A stretch of DNA of 64,000 nt, taken from NCBI GenBank assembly GCA_018907035.1, contig JACCIC010000015.1:1924001-1988000 (forward strand), given 5' to 3'. Of this stretch, positions 48,401 through 58,350 are shown in pieces (within the stretch, counting starts at the first letter, position 1; every line of letters starts with the position of its first letter). A program made the translations under genes and the position numbers. The notes below the pieces were generated by a model. It saw only the letters and a program-made list of their open reading frames with translations, had not been told where the DNA came from and ran no database searches. Origin of the DNA: Sycobia sp. Sy_11 (lineage: Eukaryota > Arthropoda > Insecta > Hymenoptera > Epichrysomallidae).

Positions 48401-51206
48401 CCTTTGAAAAATCGGACAAAATCAAAGGTTAAATTCGATGGCGGGGTCAGCTACGTTGCCCTTTACTAACATAGTTTATTGATTAATCTTATTTTATCTT
48501 TTATTTGTAATCTTCAATTTTATTAAATTTTTTTTTTTAATTTCTATTTCAGATTTCACGGGTGTGATGATAAACAAGAGTAGTCTGATTTATAATGACA
48601 GTCAGTAGAGTAGATTACTGCATAAGGACTGTAAGATTGATAAAATTATTTAGTAATTCAATAGAATCAATATAATATTCAAAATTTGCCATTTTCTTGA
48701 GTAGAATAATTTTCTTTCTATAAAAATTTCTGCAAAAATTTCATATTAAATTCCAAGGTTCGTAACATTGATTCAGTGTTTTCTTTATCTTAAAATATAC
48801 TATTTCTTTATGCTAATAAGTCAGAAATGAGACTCACTGTAAAGTGAGCCATGCAACGGTACAATTTCGAGTAAACTTAACCCTGTTTAAGGGAAATCAT
48901 ACAATACTTCGAAAACTTAATTATTGAGAGAGTGAATAAGATATTTTTTATACATGTGCAGATACATCAAAGGTGATATTCATACTACATCAATATTTAA
49001 TTGAATTCGTTGAAATTTCAAGGAACAATCACGGCGACAAATATTCGTCAATATTAAGAAATTTAACGTTATTATATCATCTTTAAGAAGCTGATATTGT
49101 ATAAGATATAATGGCAACGGGGAAATTATAATTTATAACAAAGACAAAAAAAAATAAAAGCAATTTCAATAAGGTACCACAGATGAAAACGAATCCCAAG
49201 CTGTTACAACTCTAGAAAAATAGCATTCGAAATAAAAGACCATTTGGTCTGCTTTATGTACAGTGCTAAAAGACATCTGTACTTATCATAAATTTTGAGC
49301 TACAAAAATTGCTACGAAAAGAAAAATCGTTTGAATTATCAAAACGTCTCCGCCAGGGAACATTTTTCTATAATATTTGTTTCGTAAATCGTGGAACAAT
49401 GAAAGTGTATTTTTCGAAACTTAAGTAATTGCAGTTCTTTTTCTAAAGGCACAGAACAAAACATTTATATATAAAAGTATCTAGAATAAGAAATATTTAT
49501 GAATTTCGACAAGTAATGTTAAATACAATTATAATTTTTACCATTTTACCAACTGATAACCGCTTAATAATAAGAATTATCGGAAAATATTCAAAAATCA
49601 TTTTTTTTAAGATCCGAATGTGTACGTACAATCTGAAACTTGAACGTAAAATTAACTTACACTTTAACCGACGAGCATTAAGCAAAGAAGGCATTGAATA
49701 CTAAAATATTATTTACTAATAAAAATAGTTTGGTATATGACAGTAAATAAGAGTAATTATACTTTTCATGAGATAACATCATAATGATATAAACGTCTCG
49801 ATTGAACAGATGTTTCATCAATTAATTATTCAATTATTTCACAGAGCAGATTCTTTGTTCAGATAATGCATGCAGAAAGACAATGGAAATGTCTCGGATA
49901 TAACTAAAGCATGGGTGCTCCATCTTTTGACGTACTAGGAAAGCCGTCTAAATTATATTGACGCGCCTCGCGCATTCAAATCAATGAGAATCTGATTGGA
50001 GGGAGAGCAGATATATTTAGCGAGCAGTATATTATAGTTTGGTATTGATCTACCGTGTCGGCTCCACACTCGATGGAATACCGCCGCAATGATCTATCGA
50101 TTTTGTGCTATATGCACTCGACCGTCTATTCGAAGAAGTGCGTTCAATTGGCGAAGAAATCATTTGTATAACATAAATTGATAGAGCGATGGAATAAGAG
50201 CAGAAGAATTTGTTTAAGATTAAAAATCATAAAATCTATTTTGAGCTTATTTTTCCACTGCGATGAAAAATCAACTTTGTTACCAGTACATGACTGAATT
50301 ATCGGTGAAAATTTAAATTCAATTATTTTTTCCCAGACGATAAACCTGTTCTAGAAAGATGGGTGCAAAGACGGAAACAGATATTTAGAGAAGCTGTTTA
50401 AAAAATATTTATTTACATTTCGAAGAAATTCGAAAAATTTCAAAAAAAATCGCAAGATCATTTTGTTGTTGAATATTTTTGCGAAACATGCGGACAAATT
50501 GAACTGTTGTTCATTCGTTCGATTCATGTTAGCGCGACAGAGCTACAGTTACCTATACTACGAAAATCATCATAATATGGGATATTTTTGAGCTTCAGCC
50601 ATCGTATAGAACGCGCCGACGTTAATCGCGCAAGTCAGTGTTTCGCCAAAATATTGACATTAAAGATTAATGGATATTTCCAAAGGTAATATTAACCAGT
50701 TGGCGAATCGCCGTGCTCGTAAATAGATGACTAAGTAAAACATTCTCAATAGCGCGTAAGACGCAAAAATATCGATAGGCATCCGATGCCAGGCCGCTTG
50801 AAGCACGTGTAAAGTCATGGTTATTCCCCGTACTTTCCGTTCGCGACGTATGCCGTAAGGGGTGACAATTTTTCATCGCTCGAGAACTCCTGTATTACGC
50901 ATATATACAGATATGTATATTAATGTGTGTGCGTGCGTGTGTGTGCATGTGTGTGTACCTGCTGCTGCTGCTGATGGTGATAGTAGCTGTGGGTTGGCGT
51001 GGGCCGGCCCATGAACTTGCTGCTGACGAGGTCGATGAGGCTCTGCCTCGAGGGCAGCCCGCTGCGGGCCGAGACGTTCTCCATGCTCTTGGTGTCGTCC
51101 TCGCCCCGGTAGCCGGCCGCGCTCCTCGGGTTGCCGGCCTGGTGCCGCTCGCGGAGCTCGCTGCCGACGACGATGCCCACGCCGCCGCCGCCGGACGTCA
51201 CGACGC
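40823..51206 (-). CDS. Cngl: Cyclic-nucleotide-gated cation channel, Cngl-like (partial, 6 exons)
   Basis: Join of 50959-51206, 47669-47910, 45133-45347, 43749-44004, 42742-42996 and 40823-40953, read on the minus strand. Every junction has AG/GT borders and compatible phase, giving about 449 uninterrupted residues. Order: Gly-, Gln- and His/Thr/Pro-rich cytoplasmic N-terminus (about 1-205), S1 (exon 3), S2-S4 (exon 4), S5 and pore helix (exon 5), filter and S6 (exons 5-6). The selectivity region reads LTTIGDLPKP. S6 is followed by HVANIVTSVSAGRKEFQ, which I recognise as typical of insect Cngl rather than the CNGA (TIGETP) or CNGB (TIGGLP) types. Family role: tetrameric plasma-membrane channel opened by cGMP or cAMP and passing Na+ and Ca2+. 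The start codon is upstream of exon 1 and was not found. The C-linker and cyclic-nucleotide-binding domain are missing and should follow exon 6 at lower coordinates. No frameshift or stop was seen, so it looks functional. Confidence 0.92.
40954..42741 (-). other. Cngl intron between S5/pore and S6 exons
   Basis: 1,788 bp and largely AT-rich. It has a short G run at 41,049-41,057 and a mildly GC-richer stretch at about 42,350-42,700 next to exon 5. No other gene or clear mobile element was seen. Confidence 0.8.
42742..42996 (-). CDS. Cngl: Cngl-like exon 5 of those seen (S4-S5, pore)
   Basis: 255 nt. The acceptor is CTGTTTCAG before ATTTTGG. The donor is CCCAA|GTAATT, so the in-frame TAA visible just after the exon is intronic. 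The peptide begins FWAFMDRTERHTNYPNLFR (S4-S5 linker) and runs through S5 (about 22-41, LIHYLLVIFHWNGCLYHII). The extracellular turret contains NWVFNDSE. The pore helix and filter follow: YYWCTLALTTIGDLP. The Asp of TIGD takes the place of the filter-mouth Glu in CNGA channels. Confidence 0.97.
42997..43748 (-). other. Cngl intron between S4 and S5 exons
   Basis: 752 bp, AT-rich. Nothing further recognised. Confidence 0.85.
43749..44004 (-). CDS. Cngl: Cngl-like exon 4 of those seen (S2-S4)
   Basis: 256 nt. The acceptor CAACGCAG precedes GCGAAAC. The donor is TACCG|GTAAGT. It encodes S2 with its acidic residues (WFCLDYLSDFLYLVDIVF), the family motif FRTGYLEDG, S3 (STTFYIDCLCLLPLDCLYL) and the start of S4 (SILRSFRLVKIYR). 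S4 has Arg/Lys spaced as in the weak voltage sensor of CNG channels. The Asn in MNSTTF sits just before S3. The reading joins exon 3 as ...FQEIN-G-ETLVVW without loss. Confidence 0.96.
44005..45132 (-). other. Cngl intron between S1 and S2 exons
   Basis: 1,128 bp. The part next to exon 3 (about 44,880-45,130) is GC-rich and is open in one frame on the minus strand beyond the donor. That open stretch is read-through of exon 3 sequence and does not resemble the family. Confidence 0.75.
45133..45347 (-). CDS. Cngl: Cngl-like exon 3 of those seen (pre-S1 and S1)
   Basis: 215 nt. The acceptor TTATTGCAG precedes GCGCTAC. The donor AACG|GTCAGT leaves one base of a Gly codon. The peptide starts RYTAQQQQQQRGSRGYPG, with a second Gln run. 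It then holds the conserved pre-S1 block FVFDPAGRLCYYW and the first membrane helix (about exon residues 44-63, WSMVVSLAFLYNFWVIIY), ending FAFQEIN. DPAGR followed by S1 is the usual entry into the membrane domain of this family. Confidence 0.93.
45440..45533. repeat. T31 and A19 tracts, inverted, 44 bp apart
   Basis: T run at 45,440-45,470 and A run at 45,515-45,533, in the intron just upstream of Cngl exon 3. Confidence 0.95.
46958..47035 (+). repeat. tRNA-derived SINE head or tRNA pseudogene
   Basis: It carries a perfect Pol III B box (GAGTTCGAACCC) and, about 45 bp before it, an A-box-like TGGTTACCCGG with two or three mismatches. The stems needed for a working tRNA do not form, so it is a SINE-like relic at best. 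Confidence 0.35.
47669..47910 (-). CDS. Cngl: Cngl-like exon 2 of those seen (cytoplasmic N-terminus)
   Basis: 242 nt, entering in phase 0 (RYFSSSRDSLQGAYVNRGAS) and leaving two bases into a Thr codon (GAAAC|GTAAGC). The acceptor CGCCAACAG follows a 15-T tract. The residues include a basic patch (LSRKSRRKDQLRGRFK) and a His/Thr/Pro stretch (TPPHMHTPSHTHTP). Ser and Arg/Lys are frequent, which would suit phosphorylation or membrane-proximal contacts, but this is inference. It is placed in the gene because the phases fit on both sides and because its character continues that of exon 1. Confidence 0.78.
47911..50958 (-). other. Cngl intron holding a dispersed repeat copy
   Basis: 3,048 bp. It begins (minus sense) with a CA/GT microsatellite and ends with a poly-T tract before the acceptor. 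A copy of the hammerhead-bearing repeat lies at about 48,379-48,695, on the opposite strand to the gene. The rest is AT-rich with no other gene seen. Confidence 0.75.
48379..48695 (+). repeat. Dispersed Penelope-like repeat copy B, inside a Cngl intron
   Basis: Head 48,379-48,417 is hammerhead-like: GTTC, TTGAAGA, CAAACCGGAACCCTTT, GAAA, AATC, GGAC. It then holds GGCGGGGTCAGC, CCCTTTACTAACATAG, TTCTATTTCAGATTTCACGG, GATAAACAAGAGTAGTCTGA, a GACTGTAAGATTGATAAAAT tail block and an AT-rich end. It lies antisense to the channel gene. Confidence 0.75.
50959..51206 (-). CDS. Cngl: Cngl-like exon 1 of those seen (cytoplasmic N-terminus)
   Basis: 248 nt: two bases completing a codon, then 82 codons ending in phase 0. 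The acceptor is TTCCAG before GCGTCG. The donor is CAG|GTACAC, directly after a five-codon Gln run, and the intron opens with a CA/GT microsatellite. The peptide begins VVTSGGGGVGIVVGSELRER and ends YYHHQQQQQ. No domain is recognised; this is the low-complexity, probably disordered N-terminal tail. The upstream exon must end one base into a codon. I could not identify it with confidence. Confidence 0.75.
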
Positions 51207-52239
51207 CTGGAACATGAGATTTTGAAGGGGCGCACGTTGCGGTTATTGATGCATTTCTCTGGTTTTTATTCGAGTCACGCTCGATGTTACATTAATATTA
51301 CGATCATTTTGGATTGATTGGAATTCAGAGAAAAGATTATTGCGTGTAAAATAAAGGTGGCAATATTTCATGAATATAATTCATTGTAATATTTTCTTAT
51401 GTAAAGTACGGATCATTCGTTCGTGGACTGCGCGTCAACGACTGTCAAAGTCTGACGTAGTTTGGTGCAAATATTACACTCACTATGATAATAATAATTT
51501 AAAGTTTCATTAAATATCCTAAGCTGATTATACGCACGATGTTTTTCTTCGGTATACCCCGAAAAGTGCTTATCCAAGTGCCTCTATATCGAGAGAGATT
51601 ATATATTTTCACAGATGTATGCTAATGAATCGAAACTGTTTTCATAGAAAATTTTTCTGATAATATTATGTATAATGATATTTCTAAAAGCTGGTCTTCG
51701 ATAAATTAATATCTTGGAATAAATTTAGGATTACAAATGCCTCGGAGATGAATGGTTATTATTAATCCGTTTTTAACGTTACGCATAAAACTATTTCACA
51801 CAGTTTTCGAAAACATTATAAATGGTATTTTCATTGAATTTGATTAGTTTCCGAAATAAGTTGTAAACGATATTAAAAATGATTGTATAGCAACTTTAAG
51901 ACATTATTTAAACAAAAATTTTCCTTTTTATTATTGACGCTTTTCACGTTTGAATATTATGGATAGAAAAAACATTTGAATGATAATGAAATCGATTACG
52001 CTTACGAGGTTTGAGGCTTACAATAAAAAAGAATGCGGGTTTCTATAGAAATTTCGAAGTTTATCTTAAAGTCGAGCACATCGTTATCCGAAGTATTTTT
52101 ATACCAGTAGAATAAAGCATAGTCTATTTTTAATACATATTTCCTAGATTCTCAATGGGCTCTTTATCAAAAGATAATAAAGCAACTATTAGCCGGAGAA
52201 TCCAACAAAACATGGTTTCCCTGGTGATTTAATAAAAAA
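51207..52239. other. AT-rich DNA upstream of Cngl exon 1
   Basis: Probably intron or 5' flank of the channel gene. Nothing recognised. Confidence 0.5.
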
Positions 52240-52770
52240 AAAAGAAGAAAGAAAGAACAGAGTCATCTATTTTCTAGAAAACTCGCTCTTTCCAGGCAAA
52301 ACCTCCGTAGTTTTTCTTTTCGCCCTTGGCGCCCCACTATATAGATAAATCACCAACTTAATCAGCATTGGATAGCCTTCGCTCTTAGATCTACAGCCAA
52401 ACAGCAAAAAAAAAAAAAAAAACGGAGAGAAAACAAAAGAACGGCTCGCCGGTATTCGCACACCCCGCTGCCGAAGAAACCCACGCGCCAAAAAATTTCA
52501 CCACCCTCGTCCATTTTACGCGCTGGCTCGAACGAAAAGAAAAAGCCCTAATTATACCGGAGAATTGCCCGACGACGAAGCAGCGAGTCTGCGATCCGAC
52601 GCCCGATTCGCCGGGGTCGGCGACTCAGCGGCCGAGGCAATTTTTTGGGAGAGGTGAAATTGCAGATGAGACTGCAGCGACCTCTTTCGACAGCATCGAA
52701 CGGCTTCGCATAAATTACGTCCTCTGTATTCTCTCCTGGTGATCGTGCGCGAACTGATATAATACAAATG
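52240..52770 (-). promoter_or_regulatory. GC island upstream of Cngl exons: possible promoter or 5' exon
   Basis: This CpG-rich stretch lies about 1.2 kb upstream of the first recognised channel exon. An open frame on the minus strand (52,552-52,767, beginning MYYISSRTITRREY) runs to a weak possible donor CCG|GTATAA. The peptide has no recognisable domain. It is offered only as the nearest candidate for the missing 5' end. Confidence 0.25.
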
Positions 52771-55636
52771 ATCGCGGATGATTCGTTGCAGAAGCTGGTT
52801 GACGCGTGGTTGTTTATTACTTATTACATATATATTCGGAGTAGGTTGTTTTTAAACAGAAACGATTCGCATGTTTTTGCAATTGTTGTTAGATATTATC
52901 TTTCGGAAAATGCATTTTATGCTACTTTGAATCACTTCATTGTTAACGAGTGTGAGAATAAAGCTTGTATTCAGGCTAGCATTTGAAGTAATATTATGAA
53001 TTTGGAATGAATTTGTAACGGTTTATCTATGGACAATGTCTAATCTATGGTCTCTATTCATTCAATCAAGAATAATGCCTATTATCCCTTAAAAAATATT
53101 CATTTTCAAAAAATACGTTTCGGTTATTCACGATCAATAACAGAGCAGGCACGAAATTCTTGGCATTTTTTTAAGTACAAATATTGACAACGTTCTCACA
53201 AGTATGCATAAAATATAATAATAATAACACGGATCGACTCAGATTTTTAGCATCCAAAGCTGGATCTATCGTTCTAAACGAAGATTGGAAAGTCGATGGC
53301 CGGAAGTTTGAGTTTCGGCTTATTGTTGCCGGCATCTCCATTATTATATTTCGGAAGCGTATACGGGGTAAATTTCAATATTATATAAATAAATAAATGG
53401 TTACAGGTTGTACGGTGTCAAGGAAATATTCGCAGTTCAACAAGTAACATTCTTGCTGATTTTTATGCTTTTTCATGAAGTTTATTTAAAAAACAGTTAG
53501 ATTTGTAAGCATGTAATTCTTAGGACAAACCATATGATAGCGTTGATTACTGGTTATCCCGGCATTGATCTTCTCAGTCCACTTTGTCGAGAGTTTGGTG
53601 TTTTTTTTCTTCTTCATGCTGCCTTGGCGAATCGTGACTTTCTAGGCAGATTTCAGAAAGCTCTCCACGAGATACGATGCGACAAACATTTCGAAGTTCG
53701 TCTATCAGATTTCAAAATCGTATCATCATGCTGTTCCAAAATATTGGTGCTTAAAATATGGGGATGGCGGTGAGCGTATATATGGAATCTGAACTCGAGT
53801 TTCCCCACAGCAACATTGTGTCGTCGGAGCGAATTAATCCATGAATATTCTTCATTTCGTAGAAGTTAAGTTTTTTTTTTTGTACCAATTTGGAGAAATA
53901 CGCTTCACTACGATTTCTTAGAAATGCTTTTGAAATAGATGTTTTATTTAAGCTTGCAATGATACTCTATGTTTCGAAAAGGACATCGACACATTTTTGT
54001 ACGAGATACGGTGAGGCGGTGTAAAACAATATTATCTTACATACATGGTCTACGCTGAAAAAACAACCCGTTCAATTAATATACCAAATATCGTATGTAG
54101 GCAAAGCTTGAGCCATTTAACAATGATACCTTGTATTTATAGTGAAGTTACTCGGTAAACATTGAAGTAGATACCATTCAAAAATTTCACACGTCACACG
54201 TATAACTTTGAAATACGTTCAAAGCTTCATACATTTTTTCTTATACTGTTGAAGATTCTGAAATATCTGATTTGGCGAGCTGACGTTTATCTAATAGTGA
54301 TTTTTCATAGAACTATTTCATCCCTATTCACTATGAGTAAAATTCTCTTGGGTGGAAATTCAATCGAATCTAATCTCAGTATATAGTGTGTGAGAGACAT
54401 TGGGATGACTTTTTTTCGAAAACTTTTTTACAAAAAGCGTTTCTAAAGACAGGATAAGGTGAAAAAGATTTTATCTGAAAAAGATCTTAAAAATTACTTG
54501 TTCGTTATTTCCAGGTCATATTAAAAATCTCAAATGATTTCGATTCGAATCCGAACTATTCGAATCCCACATCGAATGCGATCTCGAGAATAAAAAGAGC
54601 AGAAAATATTACATTTTTTTTTCTTACACTGTACATATAAAGTAAATATTTTCTTTCCTTTTAGCAAGTAACTCGTGTTCAAAAATTGAAGAAAATATTC
54701 AATTGATTTAAACATTTAACTATTCTTGCATTAAGAAAATATCTCGATCTCTCCATCAACGCTGTGCGATTACAGGCGATAGCTTGTCTGCCTACTGTCA
54801 AATTAGTATAGAAGAAACTGCTTTTGAAAAAGTTTTTATTCGTCCTAAGCAAGGCTGCAGAAGAACACATTTAAATTACATTCTTCGCAAAATTCGACAA
54901 ACGTTAATTACTGTTAGCAGTCATTGTCATAATTGAACAACATAGGCTAATTGTGCTCTTCTACTAAAGTTCGTCGAGCATGTCGAAAAACTTTCTTACA
55001 GGAGTTCATTTTTGTATTATAAGTTATTATTATGTACTGATATAAAATAATTTTTTATAAAATTCTTACACACTCATTCTATTTATATACAGTTTTATGG
55101 ATTTTTTATGATCGTGACGTCGATATTCGAATTATGACAGTGAGACGACAACATGTCAGCGTTGAAAAAAATTCTTGCTTTATGAATATTTGCATTATTT
55201 AATTATTGATATTATTAAATGTAGTTTCATTTTAATATAATGAATATTTAATATAATGAATGATATGGACCTAGCTATAATAGTGATTCTAAATGTTAAA
55301 GGAAAATTTCCGATAGCTTTGTTTAAAACTCGAACTATATACTCTATTTTAAGACTTACTGAATAATTGAAAAAGTATCTTATCTCTCCGATAGCATTTC
55401 AAAAAAAGCAATTTCTTTTCTTTCAATAATAGAACGAAATAATTCTGTATATTTCGTAATCCATAATGTATATATTATTTTAATATATCAATTGTCATTA
55501 ATGTAAGACATGGTCTGATAGTACTGAGAATAATTGGAATAAGTTTAACATGCATTATACTTTTCCACTTAAACGATATTTTTATTAATAAATATTTATT
55601 TACATTATGCACTAATTATAAACCAACTGATTAATA

Positions 55637-55637
<1 letters not shown>
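52771..55637. other. AT-rich DNA between Cngl and MBF2 genes
   Basis: Small open frames (for example 53,534-53,773) show no family motif. A tandem TTTAATATAATGAATA unit lies at 55,230-55,262. No gene called. Confidence 0.5.
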
Positions 55638-55669
<32 letters not shown>

Positions 55670-55670
55670 A
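55638..55670. repeat. (GT)n microsatellite
   Basis: GT array just beyond the 3' end of MBF2 copy 1. Confidence 0.9.
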
Positions 55671-55720
55671 TTAAAAATGTACAAGCATAAATTTAACTTG
55701 ACTCTTGAATTATATATAGT

Positions 55721-55726
55721 TTTATT
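55721..55726 (-). promoter_or_regulatory. Poly(A) signal AATAAA overlapping a stop codon
   Basis: The minus-strand CCTTAATAAAAC places AATAAA across the TAA stop of MBF2 copy 1. If used, the 3' UTR would be only about 15-30 nt. Other signals further downstream are possible. Confidence 0.4.
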
Positions 55727-56123
55727 AAGGCTCGGCAGGCTTTCCCCCGTAACACATAACTGTAAATTTAATACCGTGAAACCTCTGACTCTTGAATCTC
55801 AAACGCACCATTCGGTGATTTAAGCCACCCTTCGCGATGGCGACGCTCGCGCCAGTGCCGTCCTTAATCTGCTGGCGCACGATAATCGCGGTAATGGTCA
55901 TGTTTACGGGCACATCGAAGTCCTCGTGGTAAATGATTTTCTTGCCCGGGAAGCACTGGTCGAATATGGGGGCGTAGGCCGGTATATCGACCAGGCGCGA
56001 GATGTACTCCTTGTCGTCCGGACCTATTCGGCCAAGGACAATGTCGTCCTGTCCCTCTTTGTATGCACTTTTTGCCCCGATGACGAGGAGCAGAAGGATC
56101 AGGAGCTGCTTCGGTGTTACCAT
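55725..56123 (-). CDS. MBF2-family small secreted protein (copy 1)
   Basis: 132 codons, one exon. The start gives MVTPKQLLILLLLVIGAKSA, a clear signal peptide with cleavage expected near residue 17-20. The mature part holds the family pattern: IVLGRIG near the N-terminus, a middle ITAIIVRQQ strand, then GTGASVAIAKGGLNHRMVRL, then KSQRFHGIKFTVMCYGG at the C-terminus. The GG-L/V-L-F-KSQR-GI-F-V-YG arrangement is what I know from MBF2 (named from a silkworm transcription cofactor, though most members are secreted and often annotated as salivary secreted peptides). The two Cys (DQCF and MCYG) could pair. The length is normal. A poly(A) signal AATAAA overlaps the stop codon on the minus strand. 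A related gene lies 2.9 kb upstream on the same strand. The biological role is unsettled. Confidence 0.88.
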   Translation of the reverse strand: MVTPKQLLILLLLVIGAKSAYKEGQDDIVLGRIGPDDKEYISRLVDIPAYAPIFDQCFPGKKIIYHEDFDVPVNMTITAIIVRQQIKDGTGASVAIAKGGLNHRMVRLRFKSQRFHGIKFTVMCYGGKPAEP

Positions 56124-56182
56124 TATATCGTCCGAGGGCTTGTGTCCAACGGGATCTCGTGGCTTCTTTTAAACGATCGACT

Positions 56183-56190
56183 TATCTATA
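56183..56190 (-). promoter_or_regulatory. Possible TATA box of MBF2 copy 1
   Basis: TATAGATA on the minus strand lies about 60 bp before the start codon and is the only TATA-like word close upstream. Placement alone supports it, so it is weak. Confidence 0.25.
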
Positions 56191-57990
56191 ATCTAATAGT
56201 GTCTGACTACATAGTTTCGAGGTAAGCATCTTTATATCGATCCCTGCATTATTTCAGTTATCTTTTTATTTAATCAGGTGAGTTCGAAACACTAAATTAT
56301 AAACCGTGTATTCTAATAGTAAAAAATAAAGTTCAAATATCATTTTTTTTCCCAGCTTAAATCAGCATTTTCCGATAAAACAATAAAGCAATTATAAAGC
56401 GTACAGCTGGGCGCCCGGCTAGAAGTTTTGATGAATATTGTGACATATCTTGGTCTAAAATCAGAAAATAGTTAGATACCTATTTGTTTGTTCTTCTTGT
56501 CGATTACACTAAATATTTATAAAACAATGTATTTTCATTCCTCTTCGATGAATTAATACGATAATTTATTTTTAACTTTTCGCTAATTTTTAGCGACTCG
56601 AAAATCCCACATAAATCTGTCCTACTATTACTATCATGAAAATCGTACAAAGCGTAACCAACTTTCGGAAAACAAAATACATCATAAAAATTCATTTAAA
56701 TTAATCAAATGCGTTGTTTTTTTTTGTTAACGAATACGGTTTTATCGTACACAAATCAATCTTATTCGTTTCTTAAACTCCAGTCAACATTGTGTTGGCT
56801 TATATTCTAAATATTTATCTTCAATGGCCCCGATACATTAAAACCAACCTTGCGCACTCTGATCACATATTGCTAGGTAAATATAGATAACTTTCATTTA
56901 AGGATGTATCGGCGTCACATCGACTTCTATCAGATGTCTTTCCAGATTTGGTAAATTTGTGATGAAATTATTGTAAAACTTTGCGTATAACTTTAAAATT
57001 GTACGCAGATACGCCAAAACTTCAAAAATTGCTCACAGAGAGATGCCGTAACTCATAGAAATTGTTGAAACTTATATCAATTATTTGTAATAAACGATAA
57101 CCAAATTAAACAATTAAAAAGTAGCCAGATGCTGAGAATAATAATTTTAATACGATAATTAATTCGATTAAGAAATCATTCGATGAATAGTTTTTTACTT
57201 CAGCATTGGATAACCAAAAAACGCGTGCAATCGTCCCGAGCTACAGCGATCTATTTGAGACTAGTAAATAATAACATTTAATTTAGAAATTCTGAAGAAT
57301 CAAATTTTTTTCTTCCGTGTTTTGAAATGCTTATTCTGCGATAATATGAAGGTTCTTCTTTCAATACTACGCTAACCACTGAGTAATATTTTCTGTAAAT
57401 GAAATGTATGTCAGCGCATTGTCTCCAGTAATCCAACTAGAGTTTGAAAATTACAATTTCATTACGACTGGCTAGTTTGCAGAACAAGAATAATAAGAAG
57501 CGTTACATTTTAGTAGGTCAATTTTTATAATTATTAAAGTAACAATGATTCCAATTAATAGTATAAACATTTACAGAAATATAGAATATAATACTCAAAC
57601 ATGGTTCTGTATACAAATGAAAATAGCAGTGGTGAAGGAAAAAAAGCTTTATTATTACTCTTCTCCTTTATTCACGAATGGCTTATTCAAAAACTGTCAT
57701 AGAGAGCATCGTACTTAACATTTTGAGAACTCAAATAATTAAGTATGACGCACACCTTCTTTGTTCTGCAATAACTATACTTTATAGTAAAGGCGTTTAA
57801 TTTTTAATTTAACTTTTAATTTAACAATATCAGTTTAATTTAACAATATTACATACTTTCAGTCGTTCAATAATACAAATTTCGTTAATTATTTTTGTAT
57901 TAAATACGAAATACATACAAGTTGGACACCTTTCATAAAAAAAGGTTCAAACTCTTTTCGAAATAAAAATTCTATAGAATATTCAGTTTC
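56191..57990. other. AT-rich DNA between MBF2 copies
   Basis: Short direct repeats of TTTAATTTAACAATAT lie at 57,800-57,850. No gene recognised. Confidence 0.5.
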
Positions 57991-58029
57991 GTCCTTGAAG
58001 ACGAACCGTAGCAGTTCGAAATGTTGGAC
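57991..58029 (+). ncRNA. Minimal hammerhead-ribozyme-like motif (copy C)
   Basis: Type I layout with almost no stem III. Stem I 5' strand is GUCC; core UUGAAGA (consensus CUGANGA with its first C changed); stem II GAAC with GUUC across a CGUAGCA loop; GAAA; UG; UU as the cleavage-site UH; stem I 3' strand GGAC. The first core base change would be expected to weaken activity. The motif is supported mainly by pairing retained across copies. Confidence 0.55.
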
Positions 58030-58350
58030 ATCCAATGTAAATTTAGATTTAAGGTAATGGGGATAGTCAGGTTGTCGTTTGCTAACATAGAATATATTTT
58101 TGTTTTTTTTTTATCTTTATTATTATTATTATATTAATCTAATAAATTATTATATTAAATTATTAATCTAATTTTATTTTATTTTTAGTAATGATTTCTA
58201 TTTCAGATTCTTCGGAGGTGATTATCAACAAGCGCAGTCCGACTGTTATTACAGTATAATATATTATTGTATGAAGATTATAAGACCGATTAAAATATTA
58301 ATTAATTTAATTCAGAACAGTCGTAATAAGTACAATTTTTACTTTTTAAT
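57991..58350 (+). repeat. Dispersed Penelope-like repeat copy C (best hammerhead head)
   Basis: Head 57,991-58,029 reads GTCC, TTGAAGA, CGAACCGTAGCAGTTC, GAAA, TGTT, GGAC. Stem I GUCC/GGAC is perfect and stem II GAAC/GUUC is perfect. The body has GTTTGCTAACATAG, TTCTATTTCAGATTCTTCGG, CAACAAGCGCAGTCCGACTG, ATAAGACCGATTAAAATATT and a CGTAATAAGTACAATTTTTA end. It lies between the two MBF2 genes. Confidence 0.78.

Noticed and set aside
55926..56225. 99-codon plus-strand frame opposite MBF2 copy 1
   Set aside because: Shadow of the minus-strand gene.
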